A stretch of DNA of 64,000 nucleotides from Mesorhizobium sp. CU3 (GCF_006442965.1 NZ_VFWX01000007.1:62001-126000), one strand, 5' to 3'. Shown: positions 1-10,075, counted from the stretch's first letter. Notes: generated by a model from the sequence alone, not told the origin. A program made the numbers and translations.

Positions 1-540
1 CGCACCGCACTCGAGTTGGCGATCATCGAGAATGTGCAGCGCGCCGATCTCAATCCCGTGGAAGAGGCGCAAGGCTATCAGCAGCTGATCGACGAGCATG
101 GCTACACCCAGGCCGATCTCGGCCAGGTGATCGGCAAGAGCCGCAGCCATGTCGCCAACACGCTTCGCTTGCTGAAACTGCCCGACGTCATTCACTCGAT
201 GCTGGTCGACGGCGATCTGTCGGCCGGCCATGCCCGCACGCTGGTGACCGCCGAGGACCCGGCCGGTCTCGCCAAGCGCATCGTCGAGGAAGGGCTCTCG
301 GTGCGCCAGGCCGAAGCGCTGGCGCAGACGCCCGCCGGCCCTACGCCGGCGAAGGCGAAGTCGGCGCCGAGTAAACCGAACAAGGACCCCGACACGCTGG
401 CCCTGGAAAAGCTGATCACCGACACGATCGGCATGATCGTCTCGATCGAGCATAAGCCCAAGGGCGGCACGCTGCGGATCGACTACCGGTCGCTGGACCA
501 GCTCGATGAGTTGTGCCGGCGGCTGAAGGACGAGCGGTAG
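1..540 (+). CDS. parB: Chromosome-partitioning protein ParB, C-terminal part (5' end outside the window)
   Basis: The reading frame is open from base 1, so the gene starts upstream of the window. The visible 179 residues begin inside the conserved ParB core (IIENVQRADLNPVEEA) and continue with the helix-turn-helix that binds parS (QADLGQVIGKSRSHVANTL), then a Lys/Pro/Ala-rich linker and the short C-terminal dimerisation domain ending LDELCRRLKDER. The N-terminal CTP-binding region with its GERR motif is not in the window. ParB loads onto parS sites near the origin and works with ParA in chromosome segregation, so this window probably lies near the replication origin (inference). A terminator hairpin follows at 626-651. 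Confidence 0.95.
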   Translation, partial: RTALELAIIENVQRADLNPVEEAQGYQQLIDEHGYTQADLGQVIGKSRSHVANTLRLLKLPDVIHSMLVDGDLSAGHARTLVTAEDPAGLAKRIVEEGLSVRQAEALAQTPAGPTPAKAKSAPSKPNKDPDTLALEKLITDTIGMIVSIEHKPKGGTLRIDYRSLDQLDELCRRLKDER

Positions 541-625
541 GCGATTGGGGTGCAATGGAATTTGGCGGGGTTTGAGGTTCTGGCTTAAGGTTGGATACGG
601 CTGATATATCGGTGATAGACAGTGA

Positions 626-651
626 GGGCTGGCGGTTGCGCCGGCCCTTTT
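626..651 (+). terminator. Rho-independent terminator after parB
   Basis: A 9-bp GC-rich stem (GGGCTGGCG / CGCCGGCCC, one G-U pair) with a 4-base loop is followed by TTTT. It lies about 85 bases after the parB stop codon and on the correct strand. Confidence 0.75.
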
Positions 652-663
652 CCTTTGCGGGGT

Positions 664-959
664 AATTGGCGAAGGCGGTGGTGACGGCCAATCTCCCCCC
701 TCGTGGGGGAGATGCCCGGCAGGGCAGAGGGGGGCGCGAAGGAACGCTGCCTTCAAGGGCGAAGAAGCAAAGGGATGCGTGTTAGACTCGGAATTCACGC
801 CCACGACGAAGGGCCACGGATGATCCAGCCGAGGATGACGACGCGTCGGTTCCTGCGAACAAAGTGCTGAGAAGTCGGTGGGACAGCGCCCCTCTCTGTC
901 CTGCCGGACATCTCCCCCACGAGGGGGGAGATCAGCTGGCACATCGGCTTTCGCCAATC
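664..959. repeat. Family B intergenic palindrome pair, copy 1
   Basis: Two inverted copies of a rhizobial-type repeat frame a gene-free stretch. The left half reads ATCTCCCCCCTCGTGGGGGA, then a GCCCGGCAGGGC block and AGAGGGGGGCGC. The right half (about 876-959) is its reverse complement in diverged form, ending GCTTTCGCCAATCG against TTGGCGAAGGC on the left. The remaining bases from 960 to 1244 hold no convincing gene. A TTGACA hexamer at 1077-1082 may be part of the promoter for the next gene, but no good -10 box is seen. Confidence 0.8.
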
Positions 960-1244
960 GCCGACGTCGGCATCGGGCGACGAAGCATCGCCCAATCTCT
1001 GCCCCGCTAGCGGCCACCGATATCCAAGCCGGCACGAGGAAGTGTCGGCTTCATCGGCTCAGCATGGTGGCTCTGCTTGACACCGCCGGTCAACGGCGTA
1101 CCCTTTATTAGATACATCTTAATTATGCCCTGGCGTGCCGATCAGTCGCGGCGAGGGCTATCTGCCGGTCCCGGGCACAACCGGGAATGGCACCGCCTCG
1201 CCAAAGCGAAAATGCCGACGCGCCGACGCGAACGGGAGGTGCAA

Positions 1245-1871
1245 ATGGCAGTCAGTTGGCAATTGTCTGGAAGCTATTTCGAAAATTGCAGCTGCGATGT
1301 CGTGTGTCCTTGCCTCTTATCCACCAACGCGCAGCTGACATCGAAGCCGACCAAAGGCGTCTGCGATGTCGGTCTGGTCTTTCACATCGACAAGGGCAAT
1401 TTCGGCGACGTGCGACTGGACGGGCTCAATGTCGCGATGGTGGCGCATACGCCTGGCCCGATGGCCGAAGGCAGCTGGACGGCTGCCGCCTATATCGACG
1501 ACAGGGCCGATGACCGGCAGACGGAAGCGCTGGGCGCGATCTTCACCGGCGCCGCGGGCGGTCCGATGGCGGCCTTCGCGCCGATGATCAGCACCAATCT
1601 CGGCGCCAAGAAGGTGCCGATGAAATACCAGGTCGACGGCAAGACGAGGTCGGCGGAGATCGCGGGCGTGATGCGGCTGGCGGTCAAGCCGCTGCCGACC
1701 ATGCGCGAGGATGGCGAGATGTGGGTGGCTTCCGGCCATCCCGTCAATCCCGACTGGCTCGGTATGGCGATGGGCGTCGAAGGCAGCACCTTCAGCGACC
1801 ATGGCATGAGCTGGGACAATTCCCGCCGCAACGGGCATTACGCGCCGATCAACTGGTCCGGCCAGCAATAG
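1245..1871 (+). CDS. DUF1326 domain-containing protein
   Basis: A 208-residue protein of the DUF1326 family, whose biochemical role is not established. The N-terminus carries a dense cysteine motif (ENCSCDVVCPC; Cys15, Cys17, Cys21 and Cys23) that could bind a metal or form a redox centre (inference). No signal peptide is visible, so it is probably cytosolic. The start was chosen at the ATG preceded by GGGAGG at 1234-1239. A longer frame from 1077 lacks such a site and its extra residues look non-coding. It is followed 14 bases later by a DUF2182 membrane protein; the two probably form one transcription unit and may act on the same metal. Confidence 0.85.
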   Translation: MAVSWQLSGSYFENCSCDVVCPCLLSTNAQLTSKPTKGVCDVGLVFHIDKGNFGDVRLDGLNVAMVAHTPGPMAEGSWTAAAYIDDRADDRQTEALGAIFTGAAGGPMAAFAPMISTNLGAKKVPMKYQVDGKTRSAEIAGVMRLAVKPLPTMREDGEMWVASGHPVNPDWLGMAMGVEGSTFSDHGMSWDNSRRNGHYAPINWSGQQ

Positions 1872-1885
1872 CCCTGCGGGCATCC

Positions 1886-2692
1886 ATGGAGCTGACGTCG
1901 CAGCGAAACATCATCCTCGCGCTGCTGATCGCGGTGGCCGCGGGGGCGTGGACGCTGCTGATCCGGGAACAGTTCGGCATCGCCGCGGATATGGGCATGG
2001 CGATGTACTCGCCGACCATGGGCATGAAGGCGCCGCTGTTTCTCGCCGTCTGGATGGTCATGATGGTTGCGATGATGTTCCCGACGGCCGCGCCGATGAT
2101 CCTGACGTTTCATCGCGTGCAAGCCGGCAAACAAGAGCGCGGCGAGGCTTTTGTCTCGACTTGGGTTTTCGTGGCCGCCTACATGCTGCTTTGGGGCGCC
2201 ATGGGCGGACTCGCCTTTGCCGGCGCGGCCGGCGCGGAGCTGATCGCGGCGCATGCCGGACTGTCCGCTGCGACGGCCGCGCGCATCGGCGGCGCGCTGC
2301 TGATGGTGGCTGGCGCCTATCAGCTCTCGCCGTTGAAGGATATTTGCCTCGGCAAATGCCGGACGCCGATCGGCTTCATCCTGACCTCGTGGCGCGACGG
2401 CCGGTGGGGCGCGGTGCGGATGGGCCTGCAGCACGGGCTCTTCTGCGCCGGCTGCTGCTGGCTCTTGTTTCTCGCGCTCTTTCCGCTCGGGATCATGAAC
2501 GTCGCGGCGATGGCGGTGGTCTCGTTGCTGGTCTTTGCAGAGAAGACCCTCCCGTATGGAGAGCGGATAGCAAAAGTGTCGGGTGTCGCCCTGCTTCTTT
2601 ACGGCGCGGCGGTGCTGGTGTTTCCGCAAGCGCTGCCAACCTTCCAACCGATGGACGCAACGATGCCGATGGACCAGATGATGATGAACTGA
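1886..2692 (+). CDS. DUF2182 (COG5486) predicted metal-binding integral membrane protein
   Basis: A 268-residue polytopic membrane protein. About six hydrophobic segments are visible, beginning at residues 8-26 and 50-75. Metal-ligand-like features are a methionine-rich loop after the first segment (DMGMAMYSPTMGMK, about 35-48), a CLGKC motif (Cys154, Cys158), an FCAGCCW motif (Cys187, Cys190, Cys191) and a Met-rich tail (MDATMPMDQMMMN). Methionine-rich loops of this kind are typical of soft-metal handling such as copper, but the substrate is not known. It sits directly downstream of the DUF1326 gene, probably in the same operon. Confidence 0.85.
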   Translation: MELTSQRNIILALLIAVAAGAWTLLIREQFGIAADMGMAMYSPTMGMKAPLFLAVWMVMMVAMMFPTAAPMILTFHRVQAGKQERGEAFVSTWVFVAAYMLLWGAMGGLAFAGAAGAELIAAHAGLSAATAARIGGALLMVAGAYQLSPLKDICLGKCRTPIGFILTSWRDGRWGAVRMGLQHGLFCAGCCWLLFLALFPLGIMNVAAMAVVSLLVFAEKTLPYGERIAKVSGVALLLYGAAVLVFPQALPTFQPMDATMPMDQMMMN

Positions 2693-2724
2693 GCGGAAAG
2701 GCGGCGTTCGGATCGCCTTCTTAC

Positions 2725-3240
2725 CCTTCGTCATTCTAGGGCGGAGCAAGGAGCGAAGCGACGCGCGCAGACCCTAGAATCCATGCCGTGACGTTTTTGC
2801 GCCGCGACGGTGCAGGACGCTCACCAGCCAATCCCGCGAAAGAGCTCGAACCATTCCGGATTGGTCTTCTCGATCAGTTCGATTTTCCATTGCCGTGGCC
2901 AGCGCTTCAATGATGTCTCACGCTGAATGGCGTCAGTGATGTCGAAATACTCCTCGTACCAGACCAGACGTTGCACACCATAGCGTCCGGTGAAGCTGGA
3001 GCCTTGGCCGGTCTTGTGCTCGGGCATGCGACGAGCAAGGTCGTTGGTGACACCGATGTAGATCGTGCCGCCCTTTTGGCTTGCGGTCATGTAGACGTAA
3101 CCTGTCATGTTACGATCGTACCTGTCGTTATCGCCAACGGCCATTCTGGACCGTTGCGTTCTACGGCCAGCGTCACGGCATGGATTCTAGGGTCTGCGCG
3201 CGTCGCTTCGCTCCTTGCTCCGCCCTAGAATGACGAAGGA
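2725..3240 (-). mobile_element. GIY-YIG palindromic unit A1 (68-bp terminal inverted repeats around one gene)
   Basis: A 516-bp unit with perfect 68-bp terminal inverted repeats: left arm 2725-2792 and right arm 3172-3239 are exact reverse complements. Each arm is itself palindrome-like, with TTCTAGGG near one end and CCCTAGAA near the other. Between the arms lies a single GIY-YIG gene on the minus strand. The four arms of this unit and unit A2 (12843-13357) are identical. Read in gene sense, the 9 bases outside the upstream arm (GCGACCTAT) are shared with A2, so the real boundary may be slightly wider. No target-site duplication is evident. Confidence 0.7.
2821..3108 (-). CDS. Small GIY-YIG nuclease domain protein (in unit A1)
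   Basis: A 95-residue protein made of little more than one GIY-YIG nuclease domain. The motif appears as GYVY (residues 3-6) and YIG (17-19), followed by the conserved NDLARR helix, and the protein ends NPEWFELFRGIGW. Relatives include UvrC-type nuclease domains and stand-alone COG2827 (YhbQ-like) proteins. I chose the ATG at 3108 because it matches the start of the second copy. It is 90/95 identical to the protein at 12974-13261, and 21 of the 26 differing codons are silent, which indicates selection on the protein. It sits at the apex of a 68-bp inverted repeat and probably belongs to the repeat unit. Confidence 0.88.
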   Translation of the reverse strand: MTGYVYMTASQKGGTIYIGVTNDLARRMPEHKTGQGSSFTGRYGVQRLVWYEEYFDITDAIQRETSLKRWPRQWKIELIEKTNPEWFELFRGIGW

Positions 3241-3280
3241 TAGGTCGCACCCTATCCACCCGGGGAGATTGGCCACACGG

Positions 3281-4324
3281 TTACCTCTGCGCCAGCCTCG
3301 CGCTTTCGATGGCGATCCCCAGAAGCGCCTGTCTTGCCAGCGCTTCCGACAGGTCCGGCCGTTTGCGCGTCTGCAGCACCGCTGTCTGCAGCCGCCCCAG
3401 CGCGCGACCGAGCGCATCCGTGTTCCAGCGCTCCAGCGTCTTTTCCACCAGCTTGCGGCGCGAGAAGAAGACCGGCGGGCGGGCGCCGGCGACGACCGAA
3501 GCGGCGTTGCGGCCGCCGCTCTCCATCTGGCCGCGCATCACCTGGATCGCCTGCAGCTGCCGCATCGCCGAGGACAGCACCAGGAAAGGATGGCCGCCGG
3601 ACTGGCAGTGCCGGGTGAAGGCGATGTCGAAGTCGCCGACCTTGCCGTCGAGGACGGCATCGACCGCGTCGTCGAAGGAGGCGCCGGAAACGTCGCCGGA
3701 CAAGGCGTTGACGTCGTCGACGCCGATCTCTTTCTGGCCATGCGCGAAAAGCACCAGCTTCTCGATCTCGCCGCGCGAGGCCAGCCGGTCGCCGCCGAGA
3801 TTGCGGCGCAGCGCCTGGCGGGCATCCAGCGTCATCGACATGCCGGCCTTGCGCAACTCGTCGTCGATCACAGTGTCGAGGTCGCGCGCCTCGTCGGCAT
3901 AACAGGGCAAGGCCATCGCGTTGCCCGCGGCCTCGACGATGGTGCGCAGGCCCGCGCCCTTCTTCAGGTCGCCGGCTTCGATGAGGATGATGGCGTCGCG
4001 CGCGGGCTCGGTGGTCAGCGCCTTGACGTCGTCGGCCAGCGCCTTCTGGCCGCTGGCATTGCGCACCCAAAGCAGCCGCCGGTCGGAAAACATCGGCACG
4101 GTGCGCGCTTCGTCGAGCAGGCGGCCCTGGTCGCGGTCGACTTCGGCGCCGTCGAGCTTGACCACTGAGAACGGGTCGTCGAGCGGCAGGCCGGTCTTCG
4201 TCGCGAAGCTTTTGGCGCGTTCAGCGACGAGGCCGCGGTCGGGGCCGTAAAGCAGGACGATCGCCATGGACGGGTCCGGCTTCGCCAGCCACGAATCGAC
4301 CTCGTATCCCTTCTTCTGTGCCAT
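3281..4324 (-). CDS. holA: DNA polymerase III subunit delta
   Basis: A 347-residue HolA protein, the clamp-loader subunit that opens the beta sliding clamp. The N-terminal AAA+-like module is recognisable (MAIVLLYGPDRGLVAERA) and, as usual for delta, lacks an intact Walker A motif. It continues with the helical second and third domains. The start is the ATG at 4324 (MAQKKGYEVDSW). The longer frame upstream runs into repeat DNA and was rejected. It is transcribed toward parB, with the DUF pair and a GIY-YIG unit between. In many relatives holA follows leuS and a small lipoprotein gene; neither is present here, so the promoter should lie in 4325-4853. Confidence 0.92.
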   Translation of the reverse strand: MAQKKGYEVDSWLAKPDPSMAIVLLYGPDRGLVAERAKSFATKTGLPLDDPFSVVKLDGAEVDRDQGRLLDEARTVPMFSDRRLLWVRNASGQKALADDVKALTTEPARDAIILIEAGDLKKGAGLRTIVEAAGNAMALPCYADEARDLDTVIDDELRKAGMSMTLDARQALRRNLGGDRLASRGEIEKLVLFAHGQKEIGVDDVNALSGDVSGASFDDAVDAVLDGKVGDFDIAFTRHCQSGGHPFLVLSSAMRQLQAIQVMRGQMESGGRNAASVVAGARPPVFFSRRKLVEKTLERWNTDALGRALGRLQTAVLQTRKRPDLSEALARQALLGIAIESARLAQR

Positions 4325-4380
4325 GAGGGGTGAGTTAGCATGGGGCGGTGGCGGAGTGAACGGAGAAGCGGCGGCAGCGA

Positions 4381-4620
4381 GCGTGATCTCCCCCTTTGTG
4401 GGGGAGATGGCCGGCAGGCCAGAGGGAGGCGCTGTCCCGCCAGCGTATCGATGCATAATCCCTAGCACCGATCGACGCATCGGCTGCTGGTGCGCGCGCG
4501 TCCCTCAGAATCCTTGCTAGCCTCCAAAAACGACAACGGAGAGGTAGCGTTCTGTCACGCCCCCCTCTGCCCTGCCGGGCATCTCCCCCACGAGGGGGGA
4601 GATTAGCTGCTTCGGCCACC
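4381..4620. repeat. Family B intergenic palindrome pair, copy 2
   Basis: Left copy about 4381-4440 (TCTCCCCCTTTGTGGGGGAGA, then a GGCCGGCAGGCC block and GCGCTGTCCCGCC) and right copy about 4553-4620 in inverse orientation (CCCTGCCGGGCATCTCCCCC). Together with flanking sequence they fill the 529-base gap between holA and bkdA1. No gene is seen in this gap, which must hold the promoters of both divergent genes. Confidence 0.8.
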
Positions 4621-4850
4621 GCGCCTATCTCACTTACCTTATCTGGCGGCAATCGCCTCCTAAACTTCCGCCAAATTGCGCGCGGCGCGAAAACATCGAC
4701 AAGAAATTTCGCCGCCATATCTGCATCTTGGCGCCTGCGTGCCGGAGGGCCGACGGTCGGGAGGACGGCTGTGCCCAGACCCGGCGAATTGGCACTGGTC
4801 ACACGGCGCGGATGTGCAAATATCGCACCGGCAACATTGGAGGACATTAG

Positions 4851-6086
<1,236 letters not shown>

Positions 6087-6088
6087 CG

Positions 6089-7102
6089 ATGCCCAGAAAA
6101 ACCATGATCGAGGCGATCCGCGACGCCATGGATGTTTCCATGGGGCGCGACAGCAAAGTTGTCGTCTATGGCGAGGATGTCGGCTTCTTCGGCGGCGTCT
6201 TTCGCGCCACGCAGGGGCTGCAGGCCAAATATGGCCGCAGCCGCTGTTTCGACGCGCCGATCAACGAATCCGGCATTGTCGGCTCGGCCATCGGCATGGC
6301 GGCCTATGGCTTGAAGCCTTGCGTCGAGATTCAGTTTGCCGACTACATGTACCCAGCTTACGACCAGCTGACGCAGGAAGCAGCTAGACTGCGCTACCGC
6401 TCGAATGGCGATTTCACCTGCCCGATCGTGGTGCGCATGCCGACCGGCGGCGGCATCTTCGGCGGCCAGACGCACAGCCAGAGCCCCGAAGCTTTGTTCA
6501 CGCACGTGTCCGGCTTGAAGACCGTCGTGCCGTCGAATCCGCATGACGCCAAGGGCCTGCTGATCGCGGCGATCGAGGATCCGGATCCGGTGATCTTCCT
6601 CGAGCCGAAGCGGCTCTACAACGGCCCGTTCGACGGCCATCACGACCGGCCGGTGACGCCCTGGTCGAAGCATGAACTGGGCGAAGTGGCCGACGGCCAT
6701 TACACCATCCCGCTCGGCAAGGCGGCGATCCGGCGGCCGGGATCGGCGGTCACCGTGCTCGCCTATGGCACCATGGTCTATGTCGCACAGGCCGCGGCCG
6801 AAGAGACCGGCATCGACGCCGAGATCATCGATCTCAGGACGCTCTTGCCGCTCGACCTCGACGCCATCGTCGCCTCGGTCAAGAAGACCGGGCGCTGCGT
6901 CGTCGTGCATGAGGCGACGCTGACCTCGGGCTTCGGCGCCGAGCTGGTCTCGCTGGTGCAGGAGAACTGCTTCTACCATCTCGAAGCGCCGGTGGCGCGG
7001 GTGGCCGGCTGGGACACGCCCTATCCGCATGCGCAGGAGTGGGACTATTTCCCGGGCCCTGCACGGGTCGGGCGTGCGCTCATCGAAACATTGGAAGCAT
7101 AG
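6089..7102 (+). CDS. bkdA2: Branched-chain 2-oxoacid dehydrogenase E1 component, beta subunit
   Basis: A 337-residue transketolase-like E1-beta subunit that pairs with BkdA1 to form the alpha2-beta2 decarboxylase. Typical blocks are VVVYGEDVGFFGGVFRAT, FDAPINESGIVGSAIGMA and RMPTGGGIFGGQTHSQSPE. The C-terminal half has the EATLTSGFGAELV segment seen in this family. It begins two bases after the bkdA1 stop codon, so the two subunits are almost certainly co-translated in equal amounts. The length is normal for the family. Confidence 0.95.
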   Translation: MPRKTMIEAIRDAMDVSMGRDSKVVVYGEDVGFFGGVFRATQGLQAKYGRSRCFDAPINESGIVGSAIGMAAYGLKPCVEIQFADYMYPAYDQLTQEAARLRYRSNGDFTCPIVVRMPTGGGIFGGQTHSQSPEALFTHVSGLKTVVPSNPHDAKGLLIAAIEDPDPVIFLEPKRLYNGPFDGHHDRPVTPWSKHELGEVADGHYTIPLGKAAIRRPGSAVTVLAYGTMVYVAQAAAEETGIDAEIIDLRTLLPLDLDAIVASVKKTGRCVVVHEATLTSGFGAELVSLVQENCFYHLEAPVARVAGWDTPYPHAQEWDYFPGPARVGRALIETLEA

Positions 7103-7119
7103 AGTGGGGGAGGCCTGAC

Positions 7120-8412
7120 ATGGGCGAACACATCATCAAGCTTCCCGATGTCGGCGAAGGCGTCGCCGAGGCCGAGCTTGTCGAATGGCACGTCAAGGTC
7201 GGCGACCTCGTGCGCGAGGATATGGTGCTGGCCGCCGTCATGACCGACAAGGCGACGGTCGAGATCCCTTCGCCGGTCGATGGCGAGATCCTCTGGCTGG
7301 GCGCCGAGATCGGCGACACGGTGGCGATCGGCTCGCCGATCGTGCGGCTGAAAGTAGCCGGCGAAGGCAATGTGAAGACCGCCGCCGAGCCCGCATCCGA
7401 GGAGAAAGCGCCGGCTAAGCCGGTCGAGGCAAAGCCGGCGCCGGCTGCCGCAAAAGCAGCGCCAAAGCCGGCGGAGCCGCCGAAGACGAGCGTTGCCGCG
7501 CCGAAGCGTCCCGCCTCCGCTTCCGCCGCGCCGCGCGCCGAAGGCGAAAAGCCGCTGGCCTCGCCGGCTGTCCGCCTGCGCGCGAAGGAGGCCGGCATCG
7601 ATCTTCGCCAGGTCGCGGGCAGCGGCCCGGCCGGGCGGATCGGCCATGAGGACATCGAGGCTTTTCTGGCGCGGGGTCCGCAAGCGGCTCGCGCGACCGG
7701 GCTCGCCCAGAAGGACGGTGTCGAGGACATCAAGGTCGTCGGTCTCAGGCGCAAGATCGCGGAGAAGATGTCGCTGGCGAAGTCGCGCATCCCGCATATC
7801 ACTTATGTCGAGGAGATCGACGTCACGGCGCTGGAAGAATTGCGCGCGGCCCTCAACAAGGAGAAGCGCGCGGATCGGCCGAAGCTGACGCTGCTGCCTT
7901 TCCTGATGCGGGCGATGGTGAAGGCGATCGCCGACCAGCCCAATCTCAACGCGCTGTTCGACGACGATGCCGGCATCATCCACCAGCATGAAGGCATCCA
8001 TATCGGCATCGCCGCGCAGACGCCGAACGGCCTCGTGGTGCCGGTGGTCAAGCATGCCGAAGCGCGCGACCTTTGGGACAGTGCGGCTGAAGTCAACCGG
8101 TTGGCCGATGCGGCGAAGTCGGGCACGGCGACGCGAGACGAGCTTTCCGGCTCGACCATCACCATCACCTCTCTCGGCGCCATGGGCGGCGTGGCGACGA
8201 CGCCGGTCATCAACTACCCGGAGGTGGCGATCGTCGGCGTCAACAAGATGATGGTGCGGCCTGTATGGGACGGCACGCAGTTCATCCCGCGCAAGATGAT
8301 GAACCTGTCGTCCAGTTTCGACCACCGCGTCATCGATGGCTGGGATGCAGCGGTGTTCGTGCAGCGCATCAAGGCGCTGCTCGAGACGCCTGCGCTGATT
8401 TTCGTGGATTGA
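7120..8412 (+). CDS. bkdB: Dihydrolipoamide acyltransferase E2 component of branched-chain 2-oxoacid dehydrogenase
   Basis: A 430-residue E2. It has one N-terminal lipoyl domain with the lipoylated lysine at Lys44 (MTDKATVEIP), an Ala/Pro/Lys-rich flexible linker (about 90-145), a peripheral subunit-binding domain (about 147-185) and the acyltransferase domain ending with the catalytic DHRVIDG motif (His402, Asp406). It forms the core of the complex and passes the acyl group to CoA. The ATG at 7120 was chosen because GGGGGAGG precedes it and the lipoyl domain starts there (GEHIIKLPDVGEG). A family A palindrome separates it from lpdA. Confidence 0.95.
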   Translation: MGEHIIKLPDVGEGVAEAELVEWHVKVGDLVREDMVLAAVMTDKATVEIPSPVDGEILWLGAEIGDTVAIGSPIVRLKVAGEGNVKTAAEPASEEKAPAKPVEAKPAPAAAKAAPKPAEPPKTSVAAPKRPASASAAPRAEGEKPLASPAVRLRAKEAGIDLRQVAGSGPAGRIGHEDIEAFLARGPQAARATGLAQKDGVEDIKVVGLRRKIAEKMSLAKSRIPHITYVEEIDVTALEELRAALNKEKRADRPKLTLLPFLMRAMVKAIADQPNLNALFDDDAGIIHQHEGIHIGIAAQTPNGLVVPVVKHAEARDLWDSAAEVNRLADAAKSGTATRDELSGSTITITSLGAMGGVATTPVINYPEVAIVGVNKMMVRPVWDGTQFIPRKMMNLSSSFDHRVIDGWDAAVFVQRIKALLETPALIFVD

Positions 8413-8441
8413 TGGGGATGGAGAGGGACGTTGCCCCCGCA

Positions 8442-8605
8442 CCTTCGTCATCCTCGGGCTTGACCCGAGGATCCATGCCGTGCCCGACGACGACGGTCGC
8501 AGCGGCGCAGAATTCCGCACCGTTGCAAAGCTCGAACGTCACGGCATGGATTCCAGGGTCTGCGCGCGTCGCTTCGCTCCTTGCTCCGCCCTGGAATGAC
8601 GAAGG
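8442..8605. repeat. Gene-less family A palindrome S1, inside the bkd operon
   Basis: A 164-bp inverted repeat. The right arm (8538-8605, starting GTCACGGCATGG and ending ATGACGAAGG) is a near copy of the 68-bp arm of units A1/A2. The left arm is a shorter variant (TCATCCTCGGGCTTGACCCG). The apex retains the GCAGCGGCGCAGAATTCCGC palindrome found on either side of the GIY-YIG gene in unit A2. It lies between bkdB and lpdA and could form a strong hairpin in the operon mRNA. Confidence 0.8.
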
Positions 8606-8677
8606 CACGAGCGCCTCGGCAAATCTCCAACCCAGGCGATACGGCACCCAGGCATGGCGACCGATCGAGGTGACCCC

Positions 8678-10075
8678 ATGAAAGAAATCTCCTGCAAGCT
8701 GCTCGTCATCGGCGCCGGCCCCGGCGGCTATGTCTGCGCCATCCGGGCGGGACAGCTCGGCATCGATACGGTGATCGTCGAAGCGGCAAAGCCGGGTGGC
8801 ACCTGCCTTACCGTCGGCTGCATCCCGTCCAAGGCGATGATCCATGCGGCTGAAGAGTTCGCCAAGATCGCGCATATGGCCGGCGGCAAGGATCCGCTCG
8901 GCATCGAGGTCGGCGCGCCGACGCTCGACCTGGCAAAAACCGTCGCCTGGAAAGACGGTATCGTTAGCCGGCTGACCGGCGGCGTCGCCGGGTTGCTGAA
9001 GAAGGCCAAGGTCAAGATCGTGCAGGGCTGGGCGACGTTCCGCGACGGCAAGACCGTCGAGGTCGAGACCGAGACGGGAACGCAGGTGATCCGCGCGGAG
9101 TTCGTGGTGATCGCCACCGGCTCGGCGCCTGTCGAGTTGCCGTTCCTGCCCTTTGGCGGAGCGGTCATCTCGTCGACCGAGGCGCTGGCGCTCCGCGAAA
9201 TGCCTCAGAGGCTCGCCGTCGTCGGCGGCGGCTATATAGGGCTGGAGCTCGGCATGGCGTTCGCCAAGATGGGATCGAAGGTCACCGTGGTCGAAGCCCT
9301 GCCGCGGGTGCTGGCGCAGTACGATGCCGACCTGACGAAGCCGGTGCTGAAGCGGCTCGGCGAGCTTGGCGTCGAGGTGATGACGGGCGCCAAGGCCAAG
9401 GGGCTGTCGACCAAGGGCGACGCGCTGCTGGTCGAGACGGCCGACGGCAAGAGCGCCAAGGTCGCCGCCGACAGGATCCTGGTCACCGTCGGCCGCAAGC
9501 CGCTCACCTTAGGCTGGGGTCTGGAGCAGATCGACCTCGACATGGCCGGCAAATTCATCCGCATCGACGACCAGTGCCGCACCTCGATGCGCGGCATCTA
9601 TGCCATTGGCGACGTCACCGGCGAGCCGATGCTGGCGCATCGGGCGATGGCGCAGGGCGAGATGGTGGCCGAGATCGTCGCCGGCCACAAAAGAAGCTGG
9701 GACAAGCGCGCTATTCCCGCGATCTGCTTCACCGATCCCGAACTGGTCACCGCCGGGCTCACGCCGGAAGAGGCGAAGGCGCTCGGCGGCGAGATCAAGA
9801 TCGGCCAGTTCCCGTTTGCCGCCAACGGCCGCGCCATGACTAGGCAGGGCGAGGACGGCTTTATCCGCGTCGTGGCTCGTGCCGACAATCATCTGGTGCT
9901 CGGCATCCAAGCAGTCGGGCAGGGCGTGTCGGAACTGGCGGCGGCCTTCGGCCTGGCGCTGGAAATGGGCGCACGGCTGGAGGATATCGCCGGCACCATC
10001 CACGCGCATCCGACGCAAGGCGAGGCGTTCCAGGAAGCGGCGCTGAAGGCGCTGGGCCACGCGCTGCATATCTGA
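8678..10075 (+). CDS. lpdA: Dihydrolipoyl dehydrogenase (E3)
   Basis: A 465-residue FAD-dependent pyridine nucleotide-disulfide oxidoreductase that reoxidises the dihydrolipoyl groups of E2 with NAD+. The FAD motif GAGPGGY is followed by the redox disulfide [13 protein letters not shown] (Cys43, Cys48). The NAD-binding motif is [12 protein letters not shown] and the C-terminal catalytic His-Glu is in HAHPTQGE. The start at 8678 has GAGG at 8667-8670; a start at 8654 would add eight unlikely residues. It is the last gene of the bkd cluster, 265 bases after bkdB with a palindrome in the gap, so it may be expressed at a different level from bkdA1A2B. Confidence 0.95.
   Translation: MKEISCKLLVIGAGPGGYVCAIRAGQLGIDTVIVEAAKPGGTCLTVGCIPSKAMIHAAEEFAKIAHMAGGKDPLGIEVGAPTLDLAKTVAWKDGIVSRLTGGVAGLLKKAKVKIVQGWATFRDGKTVEVETETGTQVIRAEFVVIATGSAPVELPFLPFGGAVISSTEALALREMPQRLAVVGGGYIGLELGMAFAKMGSKVTVVEALPRVLAQYDADLTKPVLKRLGELGVEVMTGAKAKGLSTKGDALLVETADGKSAKVAADRILVTVGRKPLTLGWGLEQIDLDMAGKFIRIDDQCRTSMRGIYAIGDVTGEPMLAHRAMAQGEMVAEIVAGHKRSWDKRAIPAICFTDPELVTAGLTPEEAKALGGEIKIGQFPFAANGRAMTRQGEDGFIRVVARADNHLVLGIQAVGQGVSELAAAFGLALEMGARLEDIAGTIHAHPTQGEAFQEAALKALGHALHI

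Noticed and set aside
664..959. CRISPR-like array from the repeated intergenic palindromes
   Set aside because: Copies are scattered, in inverted pairs and diverged, with no regular spacers and no cas genes.
2725..3240. Target-site duplications around the GIY-YIG units
   Set aside because: The bases just outside the arms show no direct repeat of useful length. The 9 bases shared upstream by both units look like part of the element and not a duplicated target.
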